Shown: positions 1 to 8,025 of the stretch, piece after piece
Layout of the letters: each line of letters starts with the position of its first letter
Position numbering within the stretch: the first letter of the stretch is position 1
Assembly (NCBI GenBank): GCA_026989535.1
Contig: JALSJD010000185.1
Coordinates: 1 to 53,849 of the forward strand
DNA length: 53,849 nucleotides
Direction: 5' to 3'
Source of the DNA: Cyclobacteriaceae bacterium
Lineage (GTDB): Bacteria; Bacteroidota; Bacteroidia; Cytophagales; Cyclobacteriaceae
The notes under the pieces: generated by a model
Database searches by the model: none
What the model saw: the letters and a program-made list of their open reading frames with translations, nothing else
What the model was told of the DNA's origin: nothing
Program-made: the position numbers and the translations under genes

Positions 1-1377
1 TACATCGTATCCCTTTTTAGTAGCGGATTGGATAAAGGCATGCTGCTTAGAAGCATCGTTAGTATATAAATATACTAGGTTTTTATCCTTATCTGTTTGC
101 CCATCTTTTACCTTGTCTTTGTACTCCTCAAGGGTAAAGTATTTGCCGTCAAGGTTTTTAAGTAAGCCGAAAGACTTCGCTTTTTCGTAAAACTTATCTT
201 CGCTTAGCATTCCGTATTTTACAAAAATGCCAATGTCATCCCATTTGGCTTCGTAGCTGGCTCTATCTGATTTAAAGAGGCCCGCTAATTTATCTGCTAC
301 CTTTTTAGTAATATGTGAGTTGATTTTCTTCACATTGCCATCGGCTTGTAAGTAACTACGACTTACATTTAACGGAATATCGGGTGAGTCGAGTACTCCG
401 TGCAATAGCTGTAAAAATTCAGGTACAATGTCTTTCACCTCATCGGTAATAAACACTTGCTTAGAAAATAGTTGAATCTTATTTTTCTGGATTTCGAAAT
501 CCTTTTTAACCTTTGGAAAATATAGAACGCCCGTTAAATTAAACGGATAATCTACATTTAAGTGAATCCAGAAAAGAGGATCTTCGGAGAAAGGATAAAG
601 GCTCTTATAAAAAGCAATATAATCTTCATCTTTTAAATCAGAAGGGGCTTTAGTCCACAAAGGATTAGTTTCGTTGATAATATTATCAACGGTTACCGAC
701 TTATATTTAGGCTTATCATCTTTGTCTTTACCGTCTTCAACTTGCTCCTCTTTGGTGCCAAATTTAATTTCAACTGGCAAAAATTTACAGTATTTATCTA
801 GTATGCCTTGAATTCTGTTTTCTTCTAAAAACTCTTCAGAGTCTTTGGCTAGGTGCAAAATAATTTCTGTGCCAATGTCTTTCTTTTTACTTGGGGCAAT
901 TTCGTAAGAAGTAGAGCCATCGCACGTCCATTTGGCGGCTTTGGCTCCTTCTTGGTAAGATAAACTGTTTATTTCAACATTATCGGCCACCATAAAAGCA
1001 GAGTAAAATCCCATACCAAACATACCAATAATTTGTTCTTCGTCTCCTTTGCCTTTGTATTTTTCAACAAATTCTTCAGCACCCGAAAAAGCAATTTGAT
1101 TAATGTACTTTTTAATTTCATCGGCTGTCATGCCAATGCCATTATCGGTAATGGTAATCGTTTTTTTCTTTTTGTTTACTGCAACCTCAACCCTGGGATT
1201 AGGGTTTACTTCTGTTTTAACTTCGCCAAGAGCCGATAGTCTTTTTAATTTTTGGGTGGCATCTACTGCATTAGAAACTAGCTCACGTAAAAATATTTCG
1301 TGATCTGAGTAGAGAAATTTCTTAATAATTGGAAAAATGTTCTCGGTGTGAATGGATATACTTCCTTGTTCCTTCAT
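1..1377 (-). CDS. htpG: Molecular chaperone HtpG (Hsp90), C-terminal part cut by window edge
   Basis: Cytosolic Hsp90-family ATP-dependent chaperone. Translating the complement from the ATG at 1375-1377 gives an open frame of 459 codons that runs off the window edge, so the C-terminal dimerisation domain is missing only because of the window. The N-terminal GHKL ATPase domain is clear: RELVSNAVDA (about residues 31-40, with the catalytic Glu and the Mg-binding Asn), DNGIGM (about 77-82) and the GMFGMGFYSAFMV lid region (about 117-129). The middle domain follows, including LNVSRSYLQ. The plus-strand frames at 1033-1579 are its shadows or lie in repeats. The gene stands alone here, with a repeat-rich gap upstream. 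Identification is secure. Confidence 0.96.
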   Translation of the reverse strand, partial: MKEQGSISIHTENIFPIIKKFLYSDHEIFLRELVSNAVDATQKLKRLSALGEVKTEVNPNPRVEVAVNKKKKTITITDNGIGMTADEIKKYINQIAFSGAEEFVEKYKGKGDEEQIIGMFGMGFYSAFMVADNVEINSLSYQEGAKAAKWTCDGSTSYEIAPSKKKDIGTEIILHLAKDSEEFLEENRIQGILDKYCKFLPVEIKFGTKEEQVEDGKDKDDKPKYKSVTVDNIINETNPLWTKAPSDLKDEDYIAFYKSLYPFSEDPLFWIHLNVDYPFNLTGVLYFPKVKKDFEIQKNKIQLFSKQVFITDEVKDIVPEFLQLLHGVLDSPDIPLNVSRSYLQADGNVKKINSHITKKVADKLAGLFKSDRASYEAKWDDIGIFVKYGMLSEDKFYEKAKSFGLLKNLDGKYFTLEEYKDKVKDGQTDKDKNLVYLYTNDASKQHAFIQSATKKGYDV

Positions 1378-1513
1378 ACTTATTTAGTTGTTGAGCAAAA
1401 CGCTCTTTATTTTAAACTTTAGCCGCGGTAAAACAAATTCTATTCCAAGGAGTAAAATTAGATTTCTTGTGACATTCTGTCACTTTCTACTAGCAAAAGG
1501 GCATAAAATTGCA

Positions 1514-1579
1514 CGTCATTGCGAAGGAGGTACGACTCGAAGCAATCCGTACATTAAAACAGCCATGCAAATTACTTAA
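1514..1579 (+). repeat. Short dispersed repeat, CGTCATTGC type, copy 1
   Basis: Begins CGTCATTGCGAAGGAGG and ends with CAGCCATGCAAAT. A related copy with the same start and the same CAGCCATGCAAA end lies at 1808-1873. Repeats opening with CGTCATTGCGA are common between genes in Bacteroidota; that is general knowledge and was not searched here. Confidence 0.6.
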
Positions 1580-1614
1580 CCAGCGCAGTGGTTAACAATA
1601 AACGGATTGCTGCG

Positions 1615-1789
1615 CTACCATTGACAGAGTAAAGAATTTCAAAGAGAGGATGCCGGATCAGCCAGCTGGCTGACCGGCAAAGTGTATAAAAAGCACGTTT
1701 CCCCGCATCCGTTGTGGGGTCTCCATTTTAAAGGCATTTTCTGTCATTTACCTCCGCTGATCCGCCAACTGGTCGGATTCCGCCCTTGC
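1615..1789 (+). repeat. Hairpin-rich dispersed repeat R1, copy A (175 bp)
   Basis: Nearly the same sequence occurs at 49143-49306, from CTACCATTGACAGAG to the CGCCCTYGC end. It contains a GCCGG...CCGGC hairpin with a long self-complementary interior (about 1652-1678) and a CCCCGCA/TGTGGGG hairpin (about 1700-1719). In copy B the second stem reads CCCCGCA/TGCGGGG, so pairing is kept by a G-U change, and the interior of the first hairpin differs while its stem is kept. Confidence 0.75.
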
Positions 1790-1807
1790 AATGATGGGGC
1801 TATTTAC

Positions 1808-1873
1808 CGTCATTGCAAGGAACAGCATAGCGAAGAAATCTGTACAAAAGCACAGCCATGCAAAATGCCTAAA
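1808..1873 (+). repeat. Short dispersed repeat, CGTCATTGC type, copy 2
   Basis: Starts CGTCATTGCAAGGAACAG and ends CAGCCATGCAAAATGCC. It is the second, diverged copy of the element at 1514-1579. Together the two copies flank repeat R1 copy A. Confidence 0.55.
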
Positions 1874-1973
1874 CTTACGAAGTGGCAAACAAAATAATTA
1901 TTATTTTTCTCCAACTCAATAAAGCAGAAATAGGTGATGATTCTATACATTTACTTCTTTATCCGTGCAACTT

Positions 1974-3110
1974 ATGGAAAACCAATCTGCATTATTTCAA
2001 TTAGATAAAGACATTACCTATTTAAACGGAGCCTATATGTCTCCGTTATTAACAGCAGTATCTAAAATTGGACAGCAACAGGTGGCGGCAAAACTGGAGC
2101 CCTACCTAATAAGTGGCGATGATTTTTTTACCAATGTGCAAGCCGTTAAGCAAGAATTTTCAACCTTAATAAATGCACAAAACCCCGACCGTATTGCTAT
2201 TATCCCATCTGTATCGTATGGGTTGGCCAATGTAGTTAAAAATGTTGATGTAGCAGGCAAAGAAATACTAGTGGCGGCAGAGCAATTTCCTAGCAATGTA
2301 TATCCATGGATGGAACTGGAAACGACACAAAATGCAAAAGTAATAACGGTTGATCCTCCAAAAGCAGTAGAAAACAGGGGCGAAAAATGGAATATAAAAT
2401 TACTTAAAGCCATTAATTCGCGTACAGGTATCGTTGCCATTTCGCACACCCACTGGGCAGACGGCACATTATTTGACCTTGTAGCCATTCGAAAACGCAC
2501 CAAAGAAATTGGAGCTTTGTTAATTATTGATGGAACCCAATCGGTTGGTGCTTTACCTTTTGATGTGCAAGAGATACAGCCCGATGCCTTAATTTGTGCC
2601 AGCTATAAATGGCTAATGGGGCCTTATGGTATTGGAGTGGCTTATTATGGTGCTGCTTTTGACGATGGAAACCCCATTGAGCAAAATTGGATTAATCGAA
2701 AAGGTAGCGAAAATTTTGCAGGGTTGGTAAATTACGAAGACCAATACCAACCCGGAGCTATGCGCTATTCAGTAGGGGAACAAAGTAATTTTATATTAGT
2801 ACCAATGTTGTTAGAGGCACTTAAACAACTAAACCAGTGGGGGATAAAAAATATTCAAACTTATTGTGAAATTATCACAAAAAAACCGGTAGAGTTATTA
2901 AAATCGAAAGGGTATTGGATGGAAGATATTGAGTTTAGGGGCGCACATCTATTTGGCATTAGAAAAAAAGGGTTAGAGGTGGATAAAATAAAAGCAACAC
3001 TTGAAAAAGAGCATATTTTTGTATCCATTCGTGGGAGTTCAATCAGGGTATCTCCTAACGTATATAATACCGAGGATGACTTAATGAAACTTGTAGCTGC
3101 ATTAACCTGA
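1974..3110 (+). CDS. PLP-dependent aminotransferase class V-fold enzyme (cysteine desulfurase-like)
   Basis: Fold-type I PLP enzyme of the class V aminotransferase/cysteine desulfurase/isopenicillin-N-epimerase superfamily, 378 residues. The PLP lysine is in SYKWLMGPYG (about K212). The Asp that contacts the pyridine nitrogen is in IIDGTQSVGALP (about D186), and the SHTHWADG segment precedes it. A GTG at 1965 in the same frame would add three residues; I chose the ATG at 1974 as the first strong start. No Fe-S or Suf genes are nearby, so the substrate cannot be named: cysteine desulfurase, selenocysteine lyase and epimerase activities all remain possible. The next gene follows after 55 bp. 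Confidence 0.85.
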   Translation: MENQSALFQLDKDITYLNGAYMSPLLTAVSKIGQQQVAAKLEPYLISGDDFFTNVQAVKQEFSTLINAQNPDRIAIIPSVSYGLANVVKNVDVAGKEILVAAEQFPSNVYPWMELETTQNAKVITVDPPKAVENRGEKWNIKLLKAINSRTGIVAISHTHWADGTLFDLVAIRKRTKEIGALLIIDGTQSVGALPFDVQEIQPDALICASYKWLMGPYGIGVAYYGAAFDDGNPIEQNWINRKGSENFAGLVNYEDQYQPGAMRYSVGEQSNFILVPMLLEALKQLNQWGIKNIQTYCEIITKKPVELLKSKGYWMEDIEFRGAHLFGIRKKGLEVDKIKATLEKEHIFVSIRGSSIRVSPNVYNTEDDLMKLVAALT

Positions 3111-3165
3111 CAGCATTCTTTATCCCGAGCTCAGGTTATTATAAGGAACTAAATTAAGAGAACCA

Positions 3166-3825
3166 ATGAAAAAAGCTTTAATCGTACTAATTTCAATCCT
3201 TTCGATTGGGCAATTATCGGCTCAAGAGTTTGATCTTGTGTTTGTGTTTTTAAATAAAAACCCCAATAAACCTGTTATTTCAACAGATTCTGTAGATGTT
3301 TTAATGGAGCTGCATTTTAAAAATATGGGTGAGCTGGGTACGCAAGGCAAGCTGATTAATGCGGGCCCTTTTGAAGGTGGAGGTGGATTGTTTGTTATGA
3401 ACTCACCTTCGGTAGATACCGTACAGCAATGGCTACAAACCGACCCTGCGATAAAGGCCAATCGGTGGAATATTGAGATGTACCCATTTATCACCACCGT
3501 AGGCGGTTCTTGTGTGGTAGGGGCAAACTATGAAATGGGGATGTATCAATTTGTGAGATATACTGCTAGCAATGAAATTGCCAATTATAAATCAAATGCG
3601 AATGAAGCCAAACAGGCGTCAATCAAGGGGCTAATCTCTGAATTAAAAACAGGAGGAAACCTATTAATGGCTGGTTATTTTGCCAGTAACGAAGGAGGAA
3701 TATTGGTGCTAAAAGATGACTCTTCTACAGAAATGATAAAATCAAGCGAAGTGGCCAATTCAGGAGTCATCTCCTTTGAATTTAAAGAATTATGGATAGC
3801 TAAAGGCTCTTTTTGTGAAGAATAA
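3166..3825 (+). CDS. Secreted protein with two tandem YCII-like domains
   Basis: 219 residues with a signal peptide ending near LSAQ (residue 20). Two similar halves follow: about 22-108, with HFKNMGELGTQGKLINAGPF and a terminal NIEMYPF, and about 125-215, with ASIKGLISELKTGGNLLMAGYF and FKELWIAKG. Both resemble the small dimeric YciI/YCII ferredoxin-like fold, here apparently fused as an internal dimer and exported. The function of exported YCII proteins is not known. The stop is 3 bp before the next ATG, so it is co-transcribed with the phosphoesterase at 3829. Confidence 0.7.
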   Translation: MKKALIVLISILSIGQLSAQEFDLVFVFLNKNPNKPVISTDSVDVLMELHFKNMGELGTQGKLINAGPFEGGGGLFVMNSPSVDTVQQWLQTDPAIKANRWNIEMYPFITTVGGSCVVGANYEMGMYQFVRYTASNEIANYKSNANEAKQASIKGLISELKTGGNLLMAGYFASNEGGILVLKDDSSTEMIKSSEVANSGVISFEFKELWIAKGSFCEE

Positions 3826-3828
3826 AAA

Positions 3829-4710
3829 ATGAAAATAGTTTACCAAATATTTCTGCTCCTATTAGTTGGTGGTGCTAGCGCCCAATCTTTAAAAATTGGC
3901 ATTATAGCCGACTGCCAATATTGCGATTGCGATTATAGCAACCAGTGGAATAACGACTACCGCCAAGCGATTCCCAGGTTGGAAGAAGCCGTTGACAAAC
4001 TCAATGCCAATGGTGTTGAAATAGTTTTTCATTTAGGCGATTTTATCGACCGTGATTTTAAAAGTTTTGCTACGGTTAAGCCGATTATGAACCAACTTAA
4101 AATGCCTCATTATTATGTGTTGGGCAATCATGATTTTTCGGTGGCCGATAGCTTAAAATCTAGTGTGCTAAGCACCCTAAATTTAGCTCATCCTTATTAT
4201 GTTGTGCAGCAAGGCAAGTGGCTTTTTGTTGTGCTTGATGGCACAGATGTTAGTCTTTACAGCACAACAGATAAGGATAGGCTTACTTTTGCAGCACAAG
4301 AAATGAATCGATACGAACAAATGGGGCGACCACAAGCAAAACCATGGAATGGAGCACTTGGCACAAAGCAATTAAGTTGGTTAGAAACGAGCCTAAAAGA
4401 GGCAGATAAAAAGAAATTAAACGTAATTGTGCTTGCCCATTTTCCAGTTTTACCCTTAGCCGCCCTCAACCTTTGGAACGATGTAGAAGTGGTTAAAATA
4501 CTAGAAAACCATTCAAGTGTAAAGGCTTATTTTAATGGGCATCATCACCCGGGTAATTATGTAGAAAAAGAGGGCATTCATTATGTTACCTTTCAAGGAA
4601 TGGTGCGTAGCAAAGAAGAAACGGCCTTTGCCATGATAACTTTGGGTAAAAAAGAGATTAAAATTGATGGAGCTGGCCGAGAGCCTTTTAGAACTTTGAG
4701 CATAGAATAA
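3829..4710 (+). CDS. Exported metallophosphoesterase, ADPRibase-Mn (ADPRM)-like
   Basis: Calcineurin-like metallophosphoesterase, 293 residues with a signal peptide (cleavage near GASAQ, residue 19). Metal-binding motifs are visible: D28-x-Q30 in IIADCQY, GDFID near residue 70, GNHD (99-102), LAHFP and NGHHH. The Gln in place of the usual His in the first motif, the LGTKQLSWL segment and the C-terminal FQGM...GAGREPF run recall the Mn-dependent ADP-ribose/CDP-alcohol diphosphatase family. The substrate is therefore probably a nucleotide-diphosphate conjugate, acting in the periplasm; this is inference. It follows the double-YCII gene directly and precedes the serine racemase-like gene by 17 bp, consistent with one transcript. 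Confidence 0.8.
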   Translation: MKIVYQIFLLLLVGGASAQSLKIGIIADCQYCDCDYSNQWNNDYRQAIPRLEEAVDKLNANGVEIVFHLGDFIDRDFKSFATVKPIMNQLKMPHYYVLGNHDFSVADSLKSSVLSTLNLAHPYYVVQQGKWLFVVLDGTDVSLYSTTDKDRLTFAAQEMNRYEQMGRPQAKPWNGALGTKQLSWLETSLKEADKKKLNVIVLAHFPVLPLAALNLWNDVEVVKILENHSSVKAYFNGHHHPGNYVEKEGIHYVTFQGMVRSKEETAFAMITLGKKEIKIDGAGREPFRTLSIE

Positions 4711-4727
4711 ATTAAGGTTAGTAAAAG

Positions 4728-5669
4728 ATGAAACCAACCGAACAAGACATTAAAAATAGTTACCAAAGAATTCAGCCCTTTGTTCATCAAACACCTGTAT
4801 TAACTTCTCAGTATTTTAATGAGATTACAGAAGCCTCCCTCTTTTTTAAATGCGAAAATTTTCAAAGAGTGGGGGCTTTTAAATACCGTGGAGCCACCAA
4901 TGCCGTACTTCAATTATCAGAAGCACAAAAGGCCAAAGGGGTAATTGCACATTCTTCGGGCAATCACGCCCAAGCACTTGCCTTAGCGGCAAAAAGGCAA
5001 GGCGTAAAAGCCCATATTATAATGCCCAATAATGCACCCAAGGTTAAATCAGAGGCGGTTGCAGGGTATGGTGCTAAAATTACTTATTGTAAACCTACTT
5101 TGGCAGCTCGAGAAAGTGCGGTGGCCAGCTTAATTGAGCAGTTTGGTTATACTGAAATTCATCCATTTGATAACGAACATATAATTGCCGGGCAAGCCAC
5201 TGTTGCGCTTGAATTAATGGAAGAGTTACAGGATTTAGACATAATTATTGCACCCATAGGCGGTGGTGGGTTACTTAGTGGCACTACATTAGCGGCTCAT
5301 TATTTTGGCAAGGGTATTAAGGTGTATGGAGCCGAGCCTCAAGGGGCTGATGATGCCAAACGTTCATTGGATTTAGGTAAACTTATTCCGATGATTGACC
5401 CAAGCACCATTGCCGATGGTTTATTAACTTCGTTGAGTCCACGTACATTTAGTATTATTAAAAACCACGTAACTGATATTTTTACCGTATCCGAAGATGA
5501 AATTATAACAGCTATGAAGCTCGTTTGGGAACGAATGAAAATAATTATTGAACCTTCCAGTGCAGTGCCAGTAGCAGCAGCACTAAAAAATAAGGAGGTT
5601 TTTAAAGGTAAGCGAGTGGGCATAATTATAAGCGGAGGCAACGTAGATTTGAGCAAGTTGCCTTTTTAG
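4728..5669 (+). CDS. PLP-dependent serine racemase / threonine dehydratase-like enzyme
   Basis: Fold-type II PLP enzyme, 313 residues, cytosolic. The PLP lysine is K52 in GAFKYRGA. The asparagine loop reads HSSGNHAQA (75-83), the phosphate loop GGGGLLSG, and SGGNVD lies near the C terminus. The second Ser of HSSGNH (S77) lines up with the catalytic re-face serine of eukaryotic serine racemase, whereas biosynthetic threonine deaminases normally have ASAGNH. There is no C-terminal ACT regulatory domain, so this is not feedback-regulated IlvA. Serine racemase, serine/threonine dehydratase or beta-hydroxyaspartate dehydratase activity are all possible. It is the last gene of the 3166-5669 group. 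Confidence 0.85.
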   Translation: MKPTEQDIKNSYQRIQPFVHQTPVLTSQYFNEITEASLFFKCENFQRVGAFKYRGATNAVLQLSEAQKAKGVIAHSSGNHAQALALAAKRQGVKAHIIMPNNAPKVKSEAVAGYGAKITYCKPTLAARESAVASLIEQFGYTEIHPFDNEHIIAGQATVALELMEELQDLDIIIAPIGGGGLLSGTTLAAHYFGKGIKVYGAEPQGADDAKRSLDLGKLIPMIDPSTIADGLLTSLSPRTFSIIKNHVTDIFTVSEDEIITAMKLVWERMKIIIEPSSAVPVAAALKNKEVFKGKRVGIIISGGNVDLSKLPF

Positions 5670-5690
5670 TTTAAAAGAGTATTATCTTTG
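5657..5690 (+). promoter_or_regulatory. Bacteroidota-type promoter for the DUF4160/DUF2442 pair
   Basis: An exact TAnnTTTG -7 box (TATCTTTG, 5683-5690) ends 4 nt before the ATG at 5695. A GTTG at 5657-5660 is a possible -33 element with a 22-nt gap, slightly longer than the usual 19-21. The box overlaps the short gap after the racemase-like gene, so the pair probably has its own, nearly leaderless, transcript. Confidence 0.5.
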
Positions 5691-5694
5691 ATAT

Positions 5695-5928
5695 ATGCCT
5701 ACTGTTTTGCGTATTGGTAAGTTTCGATTCTTTTTTTATAGTAATGAGCATTTGCCAAAACATATTCACGTTGAATGTGATGATGGAGTTGCTAAATTTT
5801 CACTTATTTCTTGTGAATTGGTAAAAGCAAAAAGGTTGAATGCAACTGAAATTAATGGAATTCGTAAATTAGTGGTAGAAAATAAAGGACAATTAATCAA
5901 TAAATGGGATGAATACTTTAATAACTAG
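5695..5928 (+). CDS. DUF4160 family protein
   Basis: 77 residues beginning MPTVLRIGKFRFFFYSNEH, with the family hallmark of a short N-terminal beta segment followed by HLPKHIHVE. DUF4160 proteins are very often encoded next to a DUF2442 partner, as here, and such pairs are widely suspected to be toxin-antitoxin-like modules, but the biochemical role is not settled. The gene overlaps the next one by 20 bp and has its own -7 box. No catalytic residues can be assigned with confidence. Confidence 0.8.
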   Translation: MPTVLRIGKFRFFFYSNEHLPKHIHVECDDGVAKFSLISCELVKAKRLNATEINGIRKLVVENKGQLINKWDEYFNN

Positions 5929-6151
5929 TACACCAAACGCTGTTGATTTATGGTTTAGTAATGATAAACTATTTTTGCTCTTAGAGGATGGGAGAGAATT
6001 AGGCGTACCCATTGATTGGTTTCCAAAATTGAGGGATGCTTCAAAAAATCAATTAAAAAACTGGCGATTAATTGGAGGGGGAGATGGTGTTCATTGGGAG
6101 GATTTAGATGAAGATATTTCCATAGAAGGACTACTCATTAGCAATCAATAA
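5909..6151 (+). CDS. DUF2442 family protein
   Basis: 80 residues. The DUF2442 pattern is seen in LFLLLEDGRELGVPIDWFPKL, with the conserved VPxxWFPxL core, and in the C-terminal IHWEDLDEDISIEGLL-like segment (here VHWEDLDEDISIEGLL). The start lies inside the DUF4160 gene (20-bp overlap), indicating translational coupling. It may form a complex with the DUF4160 protein; this is inferred from pairing and is not visible in the sequence. Confidence 0.85.
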   Translation: MNTLITSTPNAVDLWFSNDKLFLLLEDGRELGVPIDWFPKLRDASKNQLKNWRLIGGGDGVHWEDLDEDISIEGLLISNQ

Positions 6152-6237
6152 AGCAAAAAAATCCATTATTCTCTGAGTACCTTTGAGCTTCTTTGCGAAA
6201 CTCTGTGCAATAGCTATACCCAAAAATTACTGATTAA

Positions 6238-8025
6238 ATGACACCTACTCAATTTTATCAACAGCAGCTAGAAGAACACCTTGCTGCTAAAAAATCATTA
6301 GCTAAAAGAAATAATTTCTTCTCAACTGTGCGATTTATCGTTTTTTTGATACTGCTGGTTGCTATTGTGTATAAAGTAAACGAACGTGAGTTGCAGGCGG
6401 CACTGCTACTTTCCTTGGTTCTGATTGGCGTGTTAGTGGTGCTTATCAAAATGCATAACCGAGTAAAGCAGCAACTACAAATTACTAAAAATTTGGCGCA
6501 ATTATCTTCGCAAGAACTAGCTAAGCTCGAGGGAGATTTTAGTGCCATTGACGGTGGAGTTGAGTTTGCCGATGACCACCACCCCTACAGTGCCGACCTT
6601 GATTTATTTGGCGAAAAATCTATTTTTCAATTGCTAAATCAAACCACTTCTTTTTTAGGCAAGCAACAACTAGCCCAATGGCTAACGGTTATGCCCTCAA
6701 AAAAAGAAATAGGTAAACGCCAAGAGGCTGCCAAAGAATTGAGTAAAAATCAATCCTGGTGCTTGGAGTACCGTGCCGCAGGAATGACCGAACATATTAG
6801 TCAAAAGGAGTTTGACTCCTTTATGAAATGGCTTACTCAACCGCCACAACTTTTAGGCAAAAAGTACTTGCAGTGGGCCATTACTGCTATTCCTGTGCTG
6901 GTTTTACTCACCTCAGCAGGTGCATTTATCTTCGACTACACCTTATGGACCAATTTGCCCTGGCTCCTTATTTCAGGGGTGCTATTAGGGAAACAGTTTA
7001 AATATGCAGCTCAAACAGTAAACTCAACTTATAAAGCCTTAACCACCTTACGGGTTTTAGGAAATCAATTAGAATTATTGGAGCAGTCTTCTTTTACATC
7101 TGATTATATGGTTGAGCTACAAGAAGCTATTGGAGCCAATCATCCTGCTGGCAAAGAAATTAGCAAACTGCATATACTACTCGATAATTTGCTTGCCCGA
7201 AATGGAATGATGCATATTTTTATAAACATTCCTTTTGTACTAGACCTGCGGTGGCTGTATAAATTAGAAGAATGGAGGCAGCAAAATGCCACATATATCA
7301 AACAATGGTTTGCGAGCCTAGCCACTACAGAAAGTTTAATTAGCCTCTCTGGGCTATATTTTAACCACCCCAATTGGGTAACACCTTCTTTTTCTGAAGA
7401 GGACTATTATTTTAAAGCGCAAGAACTTACCCATCCAATGCTTGGCAACGAAGGAATTTCTAATAATTTTAAATTTAACGGCTTGGGCAACACCAACTTG
7501 ATTACTGGCCCCAATATGGCAGGCAAAAGTACTTTTTTAAGAACGGTTGCCGTCAGCTATGTGTTAGCACAGTTGGGTGCTCCGGTAAGAGCCGCCAAGT
7601 TTATTATTAACCCATCCATCCAAGTATTTACAGCGATGCGTGTAAAAGATAATTTATCAGAAAGCGTGTCGTCTTTTTATGCAGAACTTGCCCGCATTAA
7701 ACAATTAATAGATAAGGTAAAGTTAGGCGAACAATGCCTTTATTTTTTAGATGAAATATTAAAAGGAACCAACTCAGCCGATCGGCACAAAGGAGCTGAA
7801 GCATTGATTAGGCAATTACATAAGCTTCAAGCCACAGGTTTTATTTCTACCCACGATTTAGAGCTTGGGGAGCTAGCGGCTAAAGAAAATTTTGTGCATA
7901 ACTTTAGCTTCGAAAGCGATATCCGAGAAGGGAAAATTACCTTTGATTACACCATTAAAGAAGGCATTTGCTCCAGTTTTAATGCGTGCGAATTGATGCG
8001 CCAAATGGGTATTGAGGTAGATTAG
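6238..8025 (+). CDS. MutS-like ATPase with predicted transmembrane segments
   Basis: 595 residues. The C-terminal half is a MutS family ABC-type ATPase (domain V): Walker A GPNMAGKST (424-432), Walker B LYFLDEILKGTN (501-512) and the STHD His loop (538-541). The mismatch-recognition domain I of true MutS is absent. The N terminus has two hydrophobic segments (about 31-47 and 53-70), and two more lie near 213-232 and 238-252, so the protein is probably membrane-anchored with cytosolic ATPase domains. It resembles a family often annotated in Bacteroidota as DNA mismatch repair protein, but canonical repair is doubtful with this architecture. It stands alone, 86 bp after the DUF2442 gene. Confidence 0.85.
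   Translation: MTPTQFYQQQLEEHLAAKKSLAKRNNFFSTVRFIVFLILLVAIVYKVNERELQAALLLSLVLIGVLVVLIKMHNRVKQQLQITKNLAQLSSQELAKLEGDFSAIDGGVEFADDHHPYSADLDLFGEKSIFQLLNQTTSFLGKQQLAQWLTVMPSKKEIGKRQEAAKELSKNQSWCLEYRAAGMTEHISQKEFDSFMKWLTQPPQLLGKKYLQWAITAIPVLVLLTSAGAFIFDYTLWTNLPWLLISGVLLGKQFKYAAQTVNSTYKALTTLRVLGNQLELLEQSSFTSDYMVELQEAIGANHPAGKEISKLHILLDNLLARNGMMHIFINIPFVLDLRWLYKLEEWRQQNATYIKQWFASLATTESLISLSGLYFNHPNWVTPSFSEEDYYFKAQELTHPMLGNEGISNNFKFNGLGNTNLITGPNMAGKSTFLRTVAVSYVLAQLGAPVRAAKFIINPSIQVFTAMRVKDNLSESVSSFYAELARIKQLIDKVKLGEQCLYFLDEILKGTNSADRHKGAEALIRQLHKLQATGFISTHDLELGELAAKENFVHNFSFESDIREGKITFDYTIKEGICSSFNACELMRQMGIEVD

Larger units (their letters stand above)
1378..1973. other. Repeat-rich intergenic region without a gene
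   Basis: About 600 bp between the divergent htpG and aminotransferase genes. It contains two copies of a short CGTCATTGC-type repeat (1514-1579 and 1808-1873) flanking a longer hairpin-rich repeat (1615-1789) that recurs at 49143-49306. Short open frames here (for example 1682-1897) consist of repeat sequence and are not believable genes. A near-match to the Bacteroidota -7 box (TACATTTA, 1946-1953) lies upstream of the aminotransferase gene. Confidence 0.7.

Noticed and set aside
1033-1303. Plus-strand open frames over htpG
   Set aside because: They lie wholly inside htpG on the opposite strand and resemble no family.
1682-1897. 71-codon plus-strand frame
   Set aside because: It is made of repeat R1 and the CGTCATTGC repeat; no start signal or protein-like composition.
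6238-8025. Annotation as mismatch repair MutS
   Set aside because: No mismatch-recognition domain, and membrane segments are present.
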